Part shown: positions 1 through 9,039 of the stretch, in pieces | Layout of the letters: each line of letters begins with the position of its first letter | Position numbering within the stretch: position 1 is the first letter of the stretch | Notes under the pieces: model-generated | The model's input: only the letters and a program-made list of their open reading frames with translations | What the model was told of the DNA's origin: nothing | Databases searched by the model: none | Assembly: GCF_001949145.1 (NCBI RefSeq) | Contig: NW_019091526.1 | Span: 606,272 to 623,356, forward strand | Length of the DNA: 17,085 nucleotides | Direction: 5' to 3' | From: Acanthaster planci | Lineage: Eukaryota > Echinodermata > Asteroidea > Valvatida > Acanthasteridae | Program-made: the position numbers and the translations under genes

Positions 1-23
1 CGGTGCTACCGCAAACCTACTTT

Positions 24-136
24 CTATCTTATTTTCCTGTTTTCATGCTGATCGTCCTTTTGTTTCTGTCTGGTAGGATCGGCCAGGAAACTTGAATTGA
101 AAACTACGTCCGCAAAACGTTCCCAAATACACAGTA
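24..136 (-). CDS. Speculative terminal coding exon (minus strand)
   Basis: On the minus strand a frame reads WERFADVVFNSSFLADP and then a K/Q/D/E/R-rich tail before a TAG at 26-24. A possible acceptor AG lies just upstream (complement of 137-138), but its pyrimidine tract is poor. If the upstream exon at 1562-1735 used a later donor (AGAG|GTGTGT, about 1530), the two would join in a compatible phase. That makes this a possible last exon of the signal-peptide gene, but the link is inference. It contains one N-glycosylation sequon (NSS). No family is recognised. Any polyadenylation signal would lie left of the window. Confidence 0.18.
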
Positions 137-1561
137 CTTGGATATTTATGCTTATTATCGCCCTCCCTGTTCTATGTAATCGGAAGGTTTGGGGTAATTT
201 TTTCATTCGACGATTTTCAATTACCCTATATGTCGATTATTATCACAATATCGGACGGTATAACATTATTAATACGACTATTACAACTCTTCGCCTCTAC
301 TTGCCCAACCCTTCCTTTCTTATCGAGGCTTAAGACCAGCCATCGTGTTTCGTGGAAGCCTAAAGTAATGGCCACTAAAAGATCCCGTCAAGTTCTGTCC
401 TGATGCTTGATATTTTCATTGCAGAATGATGTACCAAAAGCCAATAAGCAAGGTGATAAAAACTGATTACAAATCATGTAAAGCCGATATTGAGGTTTGA
501 ATAATTGCCAAAGGATATCAGATTAATGAAGATCTTGCCATTTACCTTGGTCCGTGCAGAGGATAGGACGCACATGTACTTCAAATTTGAATACCAAATA
601 CAGCAATATGATCGGAGTTTAGCATGTAATTACTGCACTTTTTGATAAAATGAAAATCTGAAGTTACAAATAATTGTGAAGTTGAACGTTATCGTTTCAT
701 TGTATGAAATCAAGCCTGAAATAATTTTCGAACTTGTTTTAACAACCCATTTTACATTTCAACTCTACGGGATTGAAGAAACGAAACAAGGAAAAACTGT
801 GTGCGAGAGTACGCTTTTAATTATTCACTAGATCAATTTGAAGTCAATTCAAATTTAACGATTAATTTATGAGTAATGAAATTTAATTTCGTTAATCTTA
901 CCTCCATTGCAATCCAACGTCTGGTCAACGTGCTGAAAAAATTTTTTTTTAAACTTATGTCATGTATACTGCTTTAGAAGTAATATGCAATTTAAATTTC
1001 ATGGAGGGCAAAGATCTGGGGCGCTAGCTCTTTCACACAACCCACACTTAACCAAACAAACAGTTACAAAAGATGAAAATCTAGGTCTACAAAAGGAATC
1101 ATTTTGGGTTGCACACTTTACGTGTGGGGGGTTTTGTGAGGAGGTAAATTATTGTGTATTATAAGCAGTCTCGTACACCCATATTCATACACTGGTTTTG
1201 CTTTGGGGAGCAGATGTGGATTTAAAAAAGTAATTCTGAATCAATTTTTTTTACATAAAAACAACCCCCCTCTTTAATAGGATACCGTTTCTGAAGTGCA
1301 ATTCGTGAGCAAAGGCGGCCATTCCCCGGGCAAATTGCCCTCCTACAAAAAAATTATGCCATAGCTTGAGACTTTGTAGCATCAGGAACTGCAAGAGCTT
1401 GCGATTATGTTTCAATAATTATTCCATTAGCAAATTCCGTTTAGTTTTTGAAAGCAGGCAAAAAAGTCAAGGAATCAACAGTATAATGTAAACAAAAATG
1501 TTTTCTGAGCATTTCCCCTTTTTTCTGACACACCTCTACAATGGGCTTTAATTATGATCAC
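137..1561. other. Non-coding DNA, probably intronic
   Basis: This stretch is AT-rich with homopolymer runs, such as a long T run near 942-951 and a short G run near 1126. I see no open frame that looks like protein, no RNA gene and no recognisable repeat. If the minus-strand exons on either side belong to one gene, this is its intron. Confidence 0.4.
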
Positions 1562-1735
1562 CTTTATCGCACAACAGCGACCAATTCGAATTTTGCAACC
1601 ATTTTCCAGACTCATCCAGGTTTCGTTTGCCATAAAATGGTCCAGTTCAGAGCTGGTGTCTATGTTGAGGACGGAGGAATTGCCAGCACACTGAATGGAA
1701 CTCCAGTTTGTTTTTGTCGCCAAGACATCTGGTAT
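1562..1735 (-). CDS. Internal exon of a putative secreted or membrane protein, cysteine-rich
   Basis: The minus-strand frame from 1735 reads 58 codons, starting IPDVLATKTNWSSIQCAG and ending near GCKIRIGRCCAIK. It has four cysteines and three N-glycosylation sequons (NWS, NSS, NET), which fits an extracellular domain. An acceptor AG sits at the complement of 1736-1737, and a candidate donor AAG|GTGATC follows at 1561. The exon starts in phase 0, matching the phase-0 end of the signal-peptide exon upstream at 2071-2182. I do not recognise the domain. The donor is weak, and the frame stays open to a later possible donor (AGAG|GTGTGT), so the 3' boundary is uncertain. Confidence 0.42.
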
Positions 1736-2070
1736 CTATAAACGGTGCCGTTTTCATCAGTCCTCTCTATCAACATCTTTGAGGAATGAAATAGGGAAAA
1801 CAAAACCTTTCATGAGTATGAATGAATATTCGTGTGTACCTTTGGTACAGGTCCGTTTAACCTTCAGCCTCAGCTGTGGGAAAAAAAAAGTTTCTTGCTT
1901 GAGGCCGTGCAAAGAATATGATGTTTGCATCAGCAAAAGGCGGAAAATTATCAATCAAGATAAAGTTCTCATTCTATTAGAACTTTATTTAACTAATTTC
2001 CATTGAATTAATTTCCACCATCAGTATAATACACTAATTCTATTTCTGTAATAATCTTGGCTTGTCTTAC

Positions 2071-2182
2071 CGTGTCTCCGCATTTTCCTTGACCATTATT
2101 ATAACAAAATGTAAGATTAAGTACTAACAGCGCCAGCCAGTAAGCTCTCTTCCCAGCTATTCTGCCAGCCATCACAGAATTA
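2071..2182 (-). CDS. First coding exon with a signal peptide, putative secreted or membrane protein
   Basis: The minus-strand ATG at 2172-2170 opens exactly 34 codons. They show a classic signal peptide: basic n-region MAGRIAGKRA, hydrophobic core YWLALLVLNLTF, then a polar stretch ending KCGDT. The exon ends at a good donor (ACG|GTAAGA, GT at 2070-2069). Ten bases upstream of the ATG is a strong acceptor (pyrimidine-rich tract, then GGCAG; AG at 2184-2183), so this is probably a second exon beginning with a short 5' UTR piece. The ATG context has G at -3 and G at +4, which favours initiation. The phase-0 end fits the exon at 1562-1735. Function is unknown; the protein would enter the secretory pathway. 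The exons are seen in sequence, but the gene model joining them is inference. Confidence 0.58.
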
Positions 2183-2296
2183 CTGCCAACAAAGAAAGAC
2201 AATTTACATTTCCGTTAGTTCTCTTTAAAAGATGTCCACATGCAATAACTAGGAGACACAGAATCATGTAATCCTAAAAAGACCTTGTTGGACTAA

Positions 2297-3455
2297 CTCA
2301 AAGCCTAACGGCAGACACCGCCTTCAGGGGCGCAACTGTTTGGATCCTCTTAAAATTGTCTGGCAATGTTGAATGTGTACACCTTCTTTAAATGATTGCG
2401 TTCAAATGCTTTCCCTGCCAAACACAACGATGTGCGGAAATTTTTACTTTCAAATATTTCTACTTTTCCAAACAAAATGGCAAAGAGGATGAATGGGGGA
2501 TTGAAATGACTGAAGAGAAGCAAAACGAAAACTCACCCCTGCCTGAGTACTACCAGAACGAAAGGATTATACCGGTAAAAACGCCAGTCGTAATTCCAAC
2601 CAAGTGAAGATTACAGGGGTGATACAATTCCACACCCAACCTCAGATAACAATACAAATCGTACGTCAGAGATTCATGTGCCACCTGGTGCTTCGTAATC
2701 AGTTACTTATCGATATCACGAGTAGGTGGAATTAGATGAAAATGAACCAGATTTCAAGACAGTTGGCGGCCTGCAGTCATAATGTCTCCACCACTGACTG
2801 TCATGACCATAGCGTGACAAGGCATAGTATTCCATTAATGGTAAAAGACCTGATCATCAATTTTTTAACGGTTGTTCCGTTTTGATTCTCCATCCATGGT
2901 CGACATTTAATGTCTTGCGCTCAGGGTTGCATAAAATTCTCATGGGTGCACCCTTGTATTTAGGCCAGAAATATGTCCACCATGCTCATAAATAAACGTT
3001 ATGCACTCGAAATATTCTATATTAGAGGGTCCTGAGAGCCATGGAACAGGGGAATTGAAGAACTATGAAACTGAACCTCTGGGCCGGACTCAGGGCTTCC
3101 AATTCTTAGCAATTTGGATGCGATTGGGTGCGAAAGTGGCACTATTTGAGCCGTTTTGCAGAGGGATGGTTTTGCAAAATGGCTACTTTTCTGGAAAGGG
3201 ACAATTTTCTTCATTTTAGGGGCGGTCTGCTTCTGTTGAATATTTCTCAAAAATTCATTGGTCAACGCCCCCCCCCCCGAAAATTGAAGGGAAAATGAAA
3301 GGGGACATGTGGAACATCATTTTTCTGTGCAGCCTGAACACCTGTGAGAGTTGTGAGTATTTTAAAAGTATTTGTGAAGTATGGAGATTTATCACTGCTG
3401 TCTATGGGAATTTATTTGTAGTGGTGCACCCTCATGCGGAAGAGTTAAAGATTTG
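2297..3455. repeat. Dispersed element, longer copy (copy A), carrying a gene fragment
   Basis: Three separate blocks of this interval recur in the same order, but closed up, at 4205-4541. They are 2297-2564, 2922-2944 and 3431-3455. The shared ends (ctca... at the left, ...gttaaagatttg at the right) suggest that both are copies of one element and that the other copy has lost its interior. Inside this copy lie a broken coding fragment (2479-2775) and a run of 11 C at 3268-3278. No terminal inverted repeat, poly(A) tail or clear target duplication was found around this copy. Element class is unknown. Confidence 0.55.
2479..2775 (+). pseudogene. Decayed exon or gene fragment inside the dispersed element
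   Basis: Protein-like sequence runs through three reading frames in turn, implying at least two frameshifts. It starts GKEDEWGIEMTEEKQNEN and SPLPEYYQNE (frame of 2479), passes through KDYTGKNASRNSNQ (frame of 2559), then PSEDYRGDTIPHPTSDNN and SEIHVPPGAS (frame of 2582). In that last frame a TAA at 2696-2698 and a TAG at 2723-2725 interrupt it before VELDENEPDFKTVGGLQ. The text is polar and rich in Asn, Ser, Thr and Tyr, with repeated tyrosines in acidic context, as in receptor cytoplasmic tails. That reading is inference and no family is recognised. Only about the first 27 residues survive in the second copy (4205-4541). Confidence 0.5.
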
Positions 3456-3517
3456 CGTGCTAACACGCCACCGCAAGAGGGCGACGTAAGGTGAAACGGC
3501 AATCACACTCAATGATC

Positions 3518-3983
3518 GAGTTCGGGTGGCTTGTTCTTAAGGTTTCTTGTTCTCGCGCTCGAACGGTGGGAACATGACTCAAGAACACTGTTCACGGAAC
3601 AGGATCACGCACCACCTCCTCGTCAGGGTTTTACAAGAACACACGGAAAAACTCGTGAGATTTTGATTTTTGAACAGCTGCAAACATGGCAAAAAGTAGA
3701 GTGATGACTTACAAAGCCAGAGACTATAGGAAACTTTGCAAAAGTAACATTAATTATTCTTCATAACACATAAATGAATGTTCATGTTTAAACAGAAAAG
3801 AATTCAGCCCAGTTATCCAAACATTAACTCTCGAATAACGTACATGGACGTTGCCATGTTGCATATTGCTTGTGACTAACTACCAGCGATAACTTGGTTG
3901 TACGTTCCCGGCGTTAGAGCGGCCGACCCAAGAACAACAAATTGAGCTGTTCGCGAACATATGAGAACAAGCTGCCCGAACTC
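3518..3983. mobile_element. Inverted-repeat (MITE-like) element, 466 bp
   Basis: The ends form terminal inverted repeats. The left end 3518-3537 reads GAGTTCGGGTGGCTTGTTCT, and the complement of 3983-3964 reads GAGTTCGGGCAGCTTGTTCT, 18 of 20 matching. Further inward both arms contain repeated TTGTTCT-type motifs, so the similarity extends weakly. No open frame inside resembles a transposase, so if mobile it would be non-autonomous. No convincing target-site duplication was found. It lies between the two copies of the dispersed element. Confidence 0.5.
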
Positions 3984-4185
3984 TTCAAGTTATCTCCATT
4001 ATCTCCGTGATTTCATGCACATGTCATGCACCGTAATCTCGAGAAGTGGCTGTCTTAAGAAGCGGCCAGGTCATACTTCACGTAAAAACAATCACAGGCA
4101 TGAATATTTGACGTCAGATCAAATATTTGGGCTGCCGCCCCTTCCCCCTCCTTGAAGAAACGTTGAACTCATTTTAGCTCACTTT

Positions 4186-4204
4186 AAATCTTTCGTGACG
4201 TCAA
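4186..4204 (+). repeat. 19-bp direct repeat, left (target-site duplication candidate)
   Basis: AAATCTTTCGTGACGTCAA here is identical to 4542-4560. The two bracket the second copy of the dispersed element exactly where homology to the first copy begins and ends, as expected for a target-site duplication. The motif also contains the palindrome TGACGTCA. Confidence 0.7.
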
Positions 4205-4541
4205 CTCACTGCCACAAGGGCTGACAACGTTTTTAGGAGCGCAGCTGTCCTGTGTTTGGTCTTTGTTTTGTGTTTGGATCGCTCTTAAATTGTCTGGCAA
4301 TGTTGAATGTGCCTTCTTTAAATGATTGTGTTTAAATGCTTTCCCTGCCAAACACAACGATGTGCGGAAAGCTTTATTTTCAAATATTTCTACTTTTCCA
4401 AACAAAAAAGGGCAAAGAGGATGAATTGGGGATTAAAATTACTGAGGACAAGCAAACAGAAAACTCACCCTTGCATGAGTACTACCAGAATGAAAGCACA
4501 GGGTTGCATAAAATTTTCATGCGGAATAGTTAAAGATTTGA
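4205..4541. mobile_element. Dispersed element, internally deleted copy B, flanked by 19-bp direct repeats
   Basis: This 337-bp insert matches 2297-2564 over its first 290 or so bases, then jumps to the block matching 2922-2944, then to the block matching 3431-3455. The second jump lies at a CTCATG that occurs twice in the longer copy (2939-2944 and 3431-3436), so that deletion used microhomology. Neither jump has GT-AG ends, so splicing does not explain them. Perfect 19-bp direct repeats abut both ends, pointing to insertion with a long target-site duplication. The first codons of the gene fragment are retained (KEDELGIKITEDKQTEN). Most differences from copy A in this part change the amino acid, so there is no sign of coding constraint. 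Confidence 0.6.
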
Positions 4542-4560
4542 AAATCTTTCGTGACGTCAA
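4542..4560 (+). repeat. 19-bp direct repeat, right (target-site duplication candidate)
   Basis: This is a perfect copy of 4186-4204. It directly follows the last bases shared with the longer element copy, so it marks the right edge of the insertion. Confidence 0.7.
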
Positions 4561-4992
4561 ACTGGCTGGCTTTGCTTTCACATTTGTCTGCTTTAAAGCA
4601 TATCGCACCCGCTCTACACTCGGCATTACACATCTTACAAATTACTAGAATAACTTCATTAAACATAATTTTTCGCGAATTATACACGTGACTTATTGCA
4701 AATCAAACCAATTTCTGGAGTGAATCACTTACTGAAGAATCAGGGTCAAGCGTTTTCCTCTTGGCATTTATCTGTAGCTCATCCGAATCAGCGGTGTATC
4801 CAGCTTGGGCGGCCGGATTGGGAAACCTGCCCCCTGACCTTTTTAAAGATTATTTAATATAGGTAAGAAATTAATCAGTATATTTATTTATCAATTATTA
4901 GAGCCAGAACCCTAAGAAAGCAACATCATGAAATAAAAGCATTAAGGATGTCTGGACAGCGAGTAAGGCTTTGATTTTTTTTCTCCCCAACA

Positions 4993-5290
4993 TCACGTTG
5001 AATCAGCCCGCTTTCCCTTTCGCAATATTTCAATATGGTTTTTCATGAGAGCAAAAAGCGGTGAGATGACAACTACGATGCTTGTTGGTGGGGGAATTAA
5101 GGTGCTGACGTTGGAGTAACACTAGCAAGTAGCAGTTCATCAAATGGTCAAAGCAAAACGGCAGTGCTTGAAATATGGAGCTCTTACCATATCCCGTGGG
5201 TAGAGACGAAAATGTCGCGCCCACGTACAGATTTTTCAATAGCCGATGCAACGGTTTAAACTCGGCAAGGTGAAATTTTCCAGCAGCATA
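4993..5290 (-). pseudogene. RecQ-like DNA helicase fragment, frame-broken
   Basis: The minus strand encodes a recognisable start of a superfamily 2 helicase ATP-binding domain. In order it shows EFKPLHRLLKNLY, then GRDIFVS in a different frame, then SLPTGYGKSSIFQALPFCFD, which is motif I (Walker A, with Gly, Lys and Ser intact). After another frame change comes IVVVISPLFALMKNHIEIL, matching motif Ia, and a TGA near 4995-4993. In RecQ helicases these motifs bind ATP and couple hydrolysis to DNA unwinding. At least two frameshifts lie within about 300 bp, and motifs II to VI are absent downstream, so this is a dead fragment. It may be a relic of a multicopy helicase-like gene or of a mobile element carrying one. 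The motif identification is firm; the origin is inference. Confidence 0.75.
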
Positions 5291-6537
5291 TTCTTAAGAA
5301 CTGTGCAAATGGGTGCACTGCCCAATTTAAGGGGAATTCTTGGGCAGGCCGAGGCGCTCAAAAAGTACCCCTACAGTTTATTTGAAAAAGAGGAGATTGT
5401 GTGGTCCAAGAATTTGTGGGATTGTGAAAGAATGGCCCAGAATGAACTCCCTAGATCCACGGGCTCCCATCCCAGGGCGAAGCATAGAAAAATACCACTG
5501 AAAAAATTGTCCCAAGAGCCCGAAACGGTGGAGAGATGTTATATGAAATATGGCTGCTGACAGACAGATTCACTTTTTGGGAGATGGGCTTGTTTTTGGT
5601 GGATAATTAAAAATTTCAATGGTTAACCTCCTAAAAATTGAAAATCAATTAAGAACTGAATGACCCCAGAACACTCTGTTTTTTGTTTGAGAGACCTGAG
5701 GGACTTTGGTTGCCAGCACTGGGGCTGCAAACGTGGTCGATTTTACATTGTCTTAAATTGGGCTTCAATTAGTTCAGTGCACCCAAACACTGCTCAGACA
5801 ACTGACCCTGCGCTTACGGCCGCCGACACACTTGACACGCTCGCCATCTTTCGTATAACATACTCTAAATAATAAGACTTGCATAGGCTCAAAATTTCCT
5901 TCTGGAAGGACCAGTCAATCCCTGTTTATTCTCCTCCTTTCGTAGTCTTCCCCCTTCTACCAAACTCTCCTGACCAACCCTCCCCAGTCCCAATGTTATA
6001 CAATGTAGAACACTAATGCCGGGTAGATGTAACTAATAATAGTACGCTGGCACCATAGCCTCGGCCCCAGTCGCTGGTATTATACAATTCCATATCACTA
6101 CATTCGTATACTTTCAGTTTGCATAATAGGTTAATGTATGCTGACCCCCTCGCTTATGATTCGTTGGGATGCCCCAACGGGGCAGCAAAATCGAAAACAT
6201 AACGAAAGACATAATAAATTCTTGACAAGTTGGAAAAGACCTCGTGGCTGCGCCCCTCGTGCGTGTGGTCTCCAGTCCAGCCGCTATGCAGTTACACATA
6301 AACACAGCCGCGAAGGCCTTGATGAAAGGCTAGATATGCCGCTGATCGGAATCATCTGCACACACGAAAAGCCCTATTAGAATTACATATACAGTTTTAG
6401 CAGAAATTTCTCCATTTCATATTTCAAAGCATATGTGCATGTAACTCTATACATGTCTAGTAGTTATGCATGGATTTGCAATGTTTCGACCCTAAAAGCT
6501 CATTACAAAATCACAAAGTAAAGAAGTTCATTCTTAC
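5291..6537. other. Non-coding DNA with no convincing gene
   Basis: Two moderate open frames lie here (5246-5560 and 6138-6380, plus strand), but neither looks like a known protein or has matching splice signals. A pyrimidine-rich tract spans about 5920-5995. A short perfect hairpin (CGTTGGG, ATGC loop, CCCAACG) lies at 6162-6179. The rest is AT-rich with no recognised repeat. Confidence 0.4.
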
Positions 6538-6587
6538 CAGTCAATGTCTCGAACTTGCATGCAGAAGTCGTTAGTGTAACCCCCAGC
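6538..6587 (-). CDS. Candidate small internal exon (minus strand)
   Basis: A 50-base segment is bounded by a pyrimidine-rich acceptor (TTCTTTTTTAG; AG at 6589-6588) and a good donor (ACTG|GTAAGA; GT at 6537-6536). In phase 0 it reads AGGYTNDFCMQVRDID with no stop, which looks like protein. An alternative phase reads LGVTLTTSACKFETLTG and would be the one used if a 19-base micro-exon at 6617-6635 (between CTCTCTCTAG and GAC|GTAAGG) joined it to the exon at 6902-7088. Which frame is real cannot be settled here. No family is recognised. Confidence 0.35.
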
Positions 6588-6901
6588 CTAAAAAAGAATC
6601 CTAAACAGCCCCTTACGTCAAACAACGTCCAAGATCTAGAGAGAGCGGGGAGAAAAATTTCCCCCGAAACCCAAGCACAGATATTCATGATCACATCGTC
6701 AGCGTTATAGCAATAAAACCCACAAAAGAAGTTTTACAAGGTTCCCTTTACTTCTCATTAACTGACCCGTTGTTTTATTTCCACAAAAATATCTCCATAT
6801 AAAGCCCCCCCCCAAAAATAAAGCATTAGCTATGTACGAACTGTTTCCAAATGGATAACGGATAACAGCCTACTACGGACGACTTCTGCTGTTGAATTCA
6901 C

Positions 6902-7088
6902 CTCCCAAGAGCTTCAGGCTACCATCTAAGTCGCTTTTAGTCGGGTTGTTGGATGCCCTAACGGATTTGGCGATCTCCGATATTGATTGTTTTGTGATTA
7001 TCGTAATGTAGTGGATATGTTTGGCGTGATAGGTCGAACTGCATGCGTCAGTCGGCTTTCGGTCAATCCTGATGGAAATGTTCCATAA
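6902..7088 (-). CDS. Candidate internal exon of an unidentified minus-strand gene
   Basis: A strong acceptor (TTTATTTCTTTGATTTGCAG; AG at 7090-7089) opens a frame of 62 codons starting LWNISIRIDRKPTDACSS, with SISEIAKSVRASNNPTKSDL and then GSLKLLG further on. It ends at a good donor (GGAG|GTGAAT; GT at 6901-6900). The frame would run to a TAG shortly after if unspliced. The second half looks helical and amphipathic. A GAIN-type helical bundle of adhesion receptors is one possibility, but the resemblance is loose. Upstream exons would lie beyond the inverted-repeat element at 7133-7560, which would then sit in an intron. Confidence 0.42.
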
Positions 7089-7132
7089 CTGCAAATCAAA
7101 GAAATAAAATTAATTGGATGATAGGGGAGGTT

Positions 7133-7560
7133 GGGGCAAGTGGGTCATCGGGCAACTGGCCCACTCTTAGGCCAAGAACAATTAAAAGGTTTTGAAATTT
7201 AGCAGTTGCGTTTAAACAACAATATTTATTTCTATCAGAGGTTAAGCTGAACATAGATTGAGGCCCATGGGAGAAATATAAATACATCTGAAAAATAAAC
7301 TTCAAATCATGACTTAGGACAGTAAAAATGCCCAAACCAAACAACTCCATGCTTTGCTAAACATTCCAAAAACAGACATTGCGTGACTGGAGGAAAGATA
7401 CAGGAATTTACTAATTTATTTGTTGTATTGAACTTTGGTGCTTTTGAGATAATTACAGTTGTTAATTTCAATGTTTTTTATCAATTTACTCATTCCACCA
7501 TTCATTTTGTACCCTTTTGGTGGAACGTTGTAAGGTTTTATGATGTGGTCCACTTGCCCC
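7133..7560. mobile_element. Possible small terminal-repeat element (MITE-like)
   Basis: GGGGCAAGTGG at 7133-7143 is repeated inverted as CCACTTGCCCC at 7550-7560, framing 428 bp of AT-rich sequence. Close to the left end, GGGCAACTGGCCCAC repeats the same theme. The perfect match is only 11 bp, and no target-site duplication is clear. The open frames inside do not resemble a transposase. A non-autonomous DNA transposon is plausible but not shown. Confidence 0.33.
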
Positions 7561-7900
7561 GGGTATGGGGCTAGTGGTTCACTTTTTGGATTAATTTTTA
7601 ATGAGTTAATATTCATAAGTTTTATTAATGTAATTGATTTCATCTGTTTTCAATAAACAAGTGTTTGGGTCATATATTAAGAGTAGTGCCATTTCTTTTC
7701 AGTATCTAACGATATGCACGCTCGATCGAGCTTGTTACGTAACCTTATTGTAACGCTTGATAACATTTGGCTTTATAAGTAGCGTACACGCCGTAAGGGC
7801 TTCCTTCTCGGTACAAGCACTGAAACCTCACTTATTGCACCATGAATACCGGCTGCGAGCAGGCTTTGAATCACGATACTATGCCGTACATACGCTACAG

Positions 7901-8133
7901 CAGAAACTAGCGTCGACTACCAAGAAGCAGAAGTTATCGGGCACATCCGTACTGCACAAGGGCGACGGCAACAGAGAGCAGTTCGAACATTCTGAAAATA
8001 TTAACATTTAATCGAGAGCGCTTTGGAATCTCTTGACAACGTGGATTTCAACACAGCCAAAGCAAGCTTGCAACAAACCTTAGAGGCCACTAGCAAGAGA
8101 CACAAGCTGATCAAGTTGGCTGACCGCAAATCG
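7901..8133 (+). pseudogene. Retroelement gag-like fragment, frame-broken
   Basis: The plus strand reads KLASTTKKQKLSGTS and HKGDGNREQFEHSENI in one frame. After a TAA and a frameshift near 8000 it continues LIESALESLDNVDFNTAKA, SLQQTLEATSKRHKLIKLAD and RKS. From memory this matches the shape of a gag-like first-ORF domain highly multiplied in invertebrate genomes: a basic segment, then 'xEQFxFN', then an alanine- and leucine-rich helix ending in 'RxKLIKLADRSE'. It is associated with retroelements, possibly of the tyrosine-recombinase class. The normal continuation (Gly-Trp, then an acidic DSDDEKR-type block) is missing after 8133, so the fragment is truncated. No reverse transcriptase or recombinase remains nearby. 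Confidence 0.5.
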
Positions 8134-9039
8134 ATTTGCATCATTTTGTTTTTCATGCAAAAACAAGTCGAATATTACATTACAAGTCGAATATTGGCAT
8201 TTACGCACTTCCGTAGTTCGCAGTTTGCACAAGCGATCTTTGAACCTGTTCCTAAGGTGAACTCTGACCCCTTAGCAAGATCTAAGCTGGGCGTATTTCC
8301 ACGTTTGAGAAACATATTGTGTAATGGGCAGAACATTGTCGGAAATATAGCTGTAGACTTTCAGATATTTTGAGCTTATCTGAGGCACATGTATTTACCT
8401 CAGAGCAGAGTTAACATCCCAACAGTACGAGTTTGATTGAACAGTGAACTGGAAATGGTAAGAAAATCATTGTGTACTGGTATATCTAAAACGTTGCACA
8501 TTCTAGGTTATTGCGCTTTAGTTAAAAATGAACGACGGTTTCAGGCTGCTGGGGCTGTGCACGATAAAGGCACCGCAACCAAAAAAGTGCAGCAATAGGT
8601 GCACACAAGCAGTATGGTGAACCTGTGTCGGGAGTGAGGGGGATGACCAGTGGGGGGGGGACTAGAAACCATGTGACATCTGTGGTGTTTTATGCGTAGT
8701 ACAGGGGTTGGTGATGATGGAGTTGACAAGTCGAAGGCTGAGAAAGCCAGCATGCAACATATGCGAGAGGAAGATATCATGAGCAGTATTTTATCGTGTG
8801 AATTGTGCCTATTATGTTAAAACTTAATCATTGTACACCATCATCCCTATCTATACATGTCGCTTTTTCTGTCTCTGGTAAAAAGGGAAGTTGCAAATAC
8901 AGAATAATGTGTCTCAGTGCATCAAATGATGCCGACTTCCAAAGGTTTATACATTTTATAAAGCAAAAATTGGGCAAAGGGAAAAGGAAAACTGGAAACA
9001 ACAGTACACCGCCAAACTGGTATAAAATAAGAAAACAAC
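8134..9039. other. Upstream flank of the TRIM gene, no clear gene
   Basis: The frame that carries the gag-like fragment stays open to about 8370, but its text no longer resembles protein of that family. A run of nine G lies at 8652-8660. Near the right end TATAAAA occurs at 9021-9027, followed closely by AAC|GTAAGT (GT at 9040-9041), a consensus donor. Either could belong to the 5' end of the TRIM gene, but a TATA box at 9021 would place the start site downstream of that donor, so they cannot both be used in one transcript. Confidence 0.3.

Noticed and set aside
3001-3265. Open frames on both strands within the longer dispersed element
   Set aside because: They are short and low in complexity near the C run, with no family resemblance; probably chance frames in a repeat.
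3268-3278. C or G runs of 9 to 11 (also at 6805-6813, 8652-8660, 11886-11896)
   Set aside because: Single homopolymer runs are common in animal repeats; no G-quadruplex pattern of four separated runs was seen.
5246-5560. 104-codon plus-strand open frame
   Set aside because: It overlaps the antisense helicase relic at its start, resembles no protein I know and lacks splice or promoter context.
6162-6179. Perfect 7-bp stem with 4-base loop
   Set aside because: It is short and isolated, with no U tract, RNA gene or repeat around it; expected by chance.
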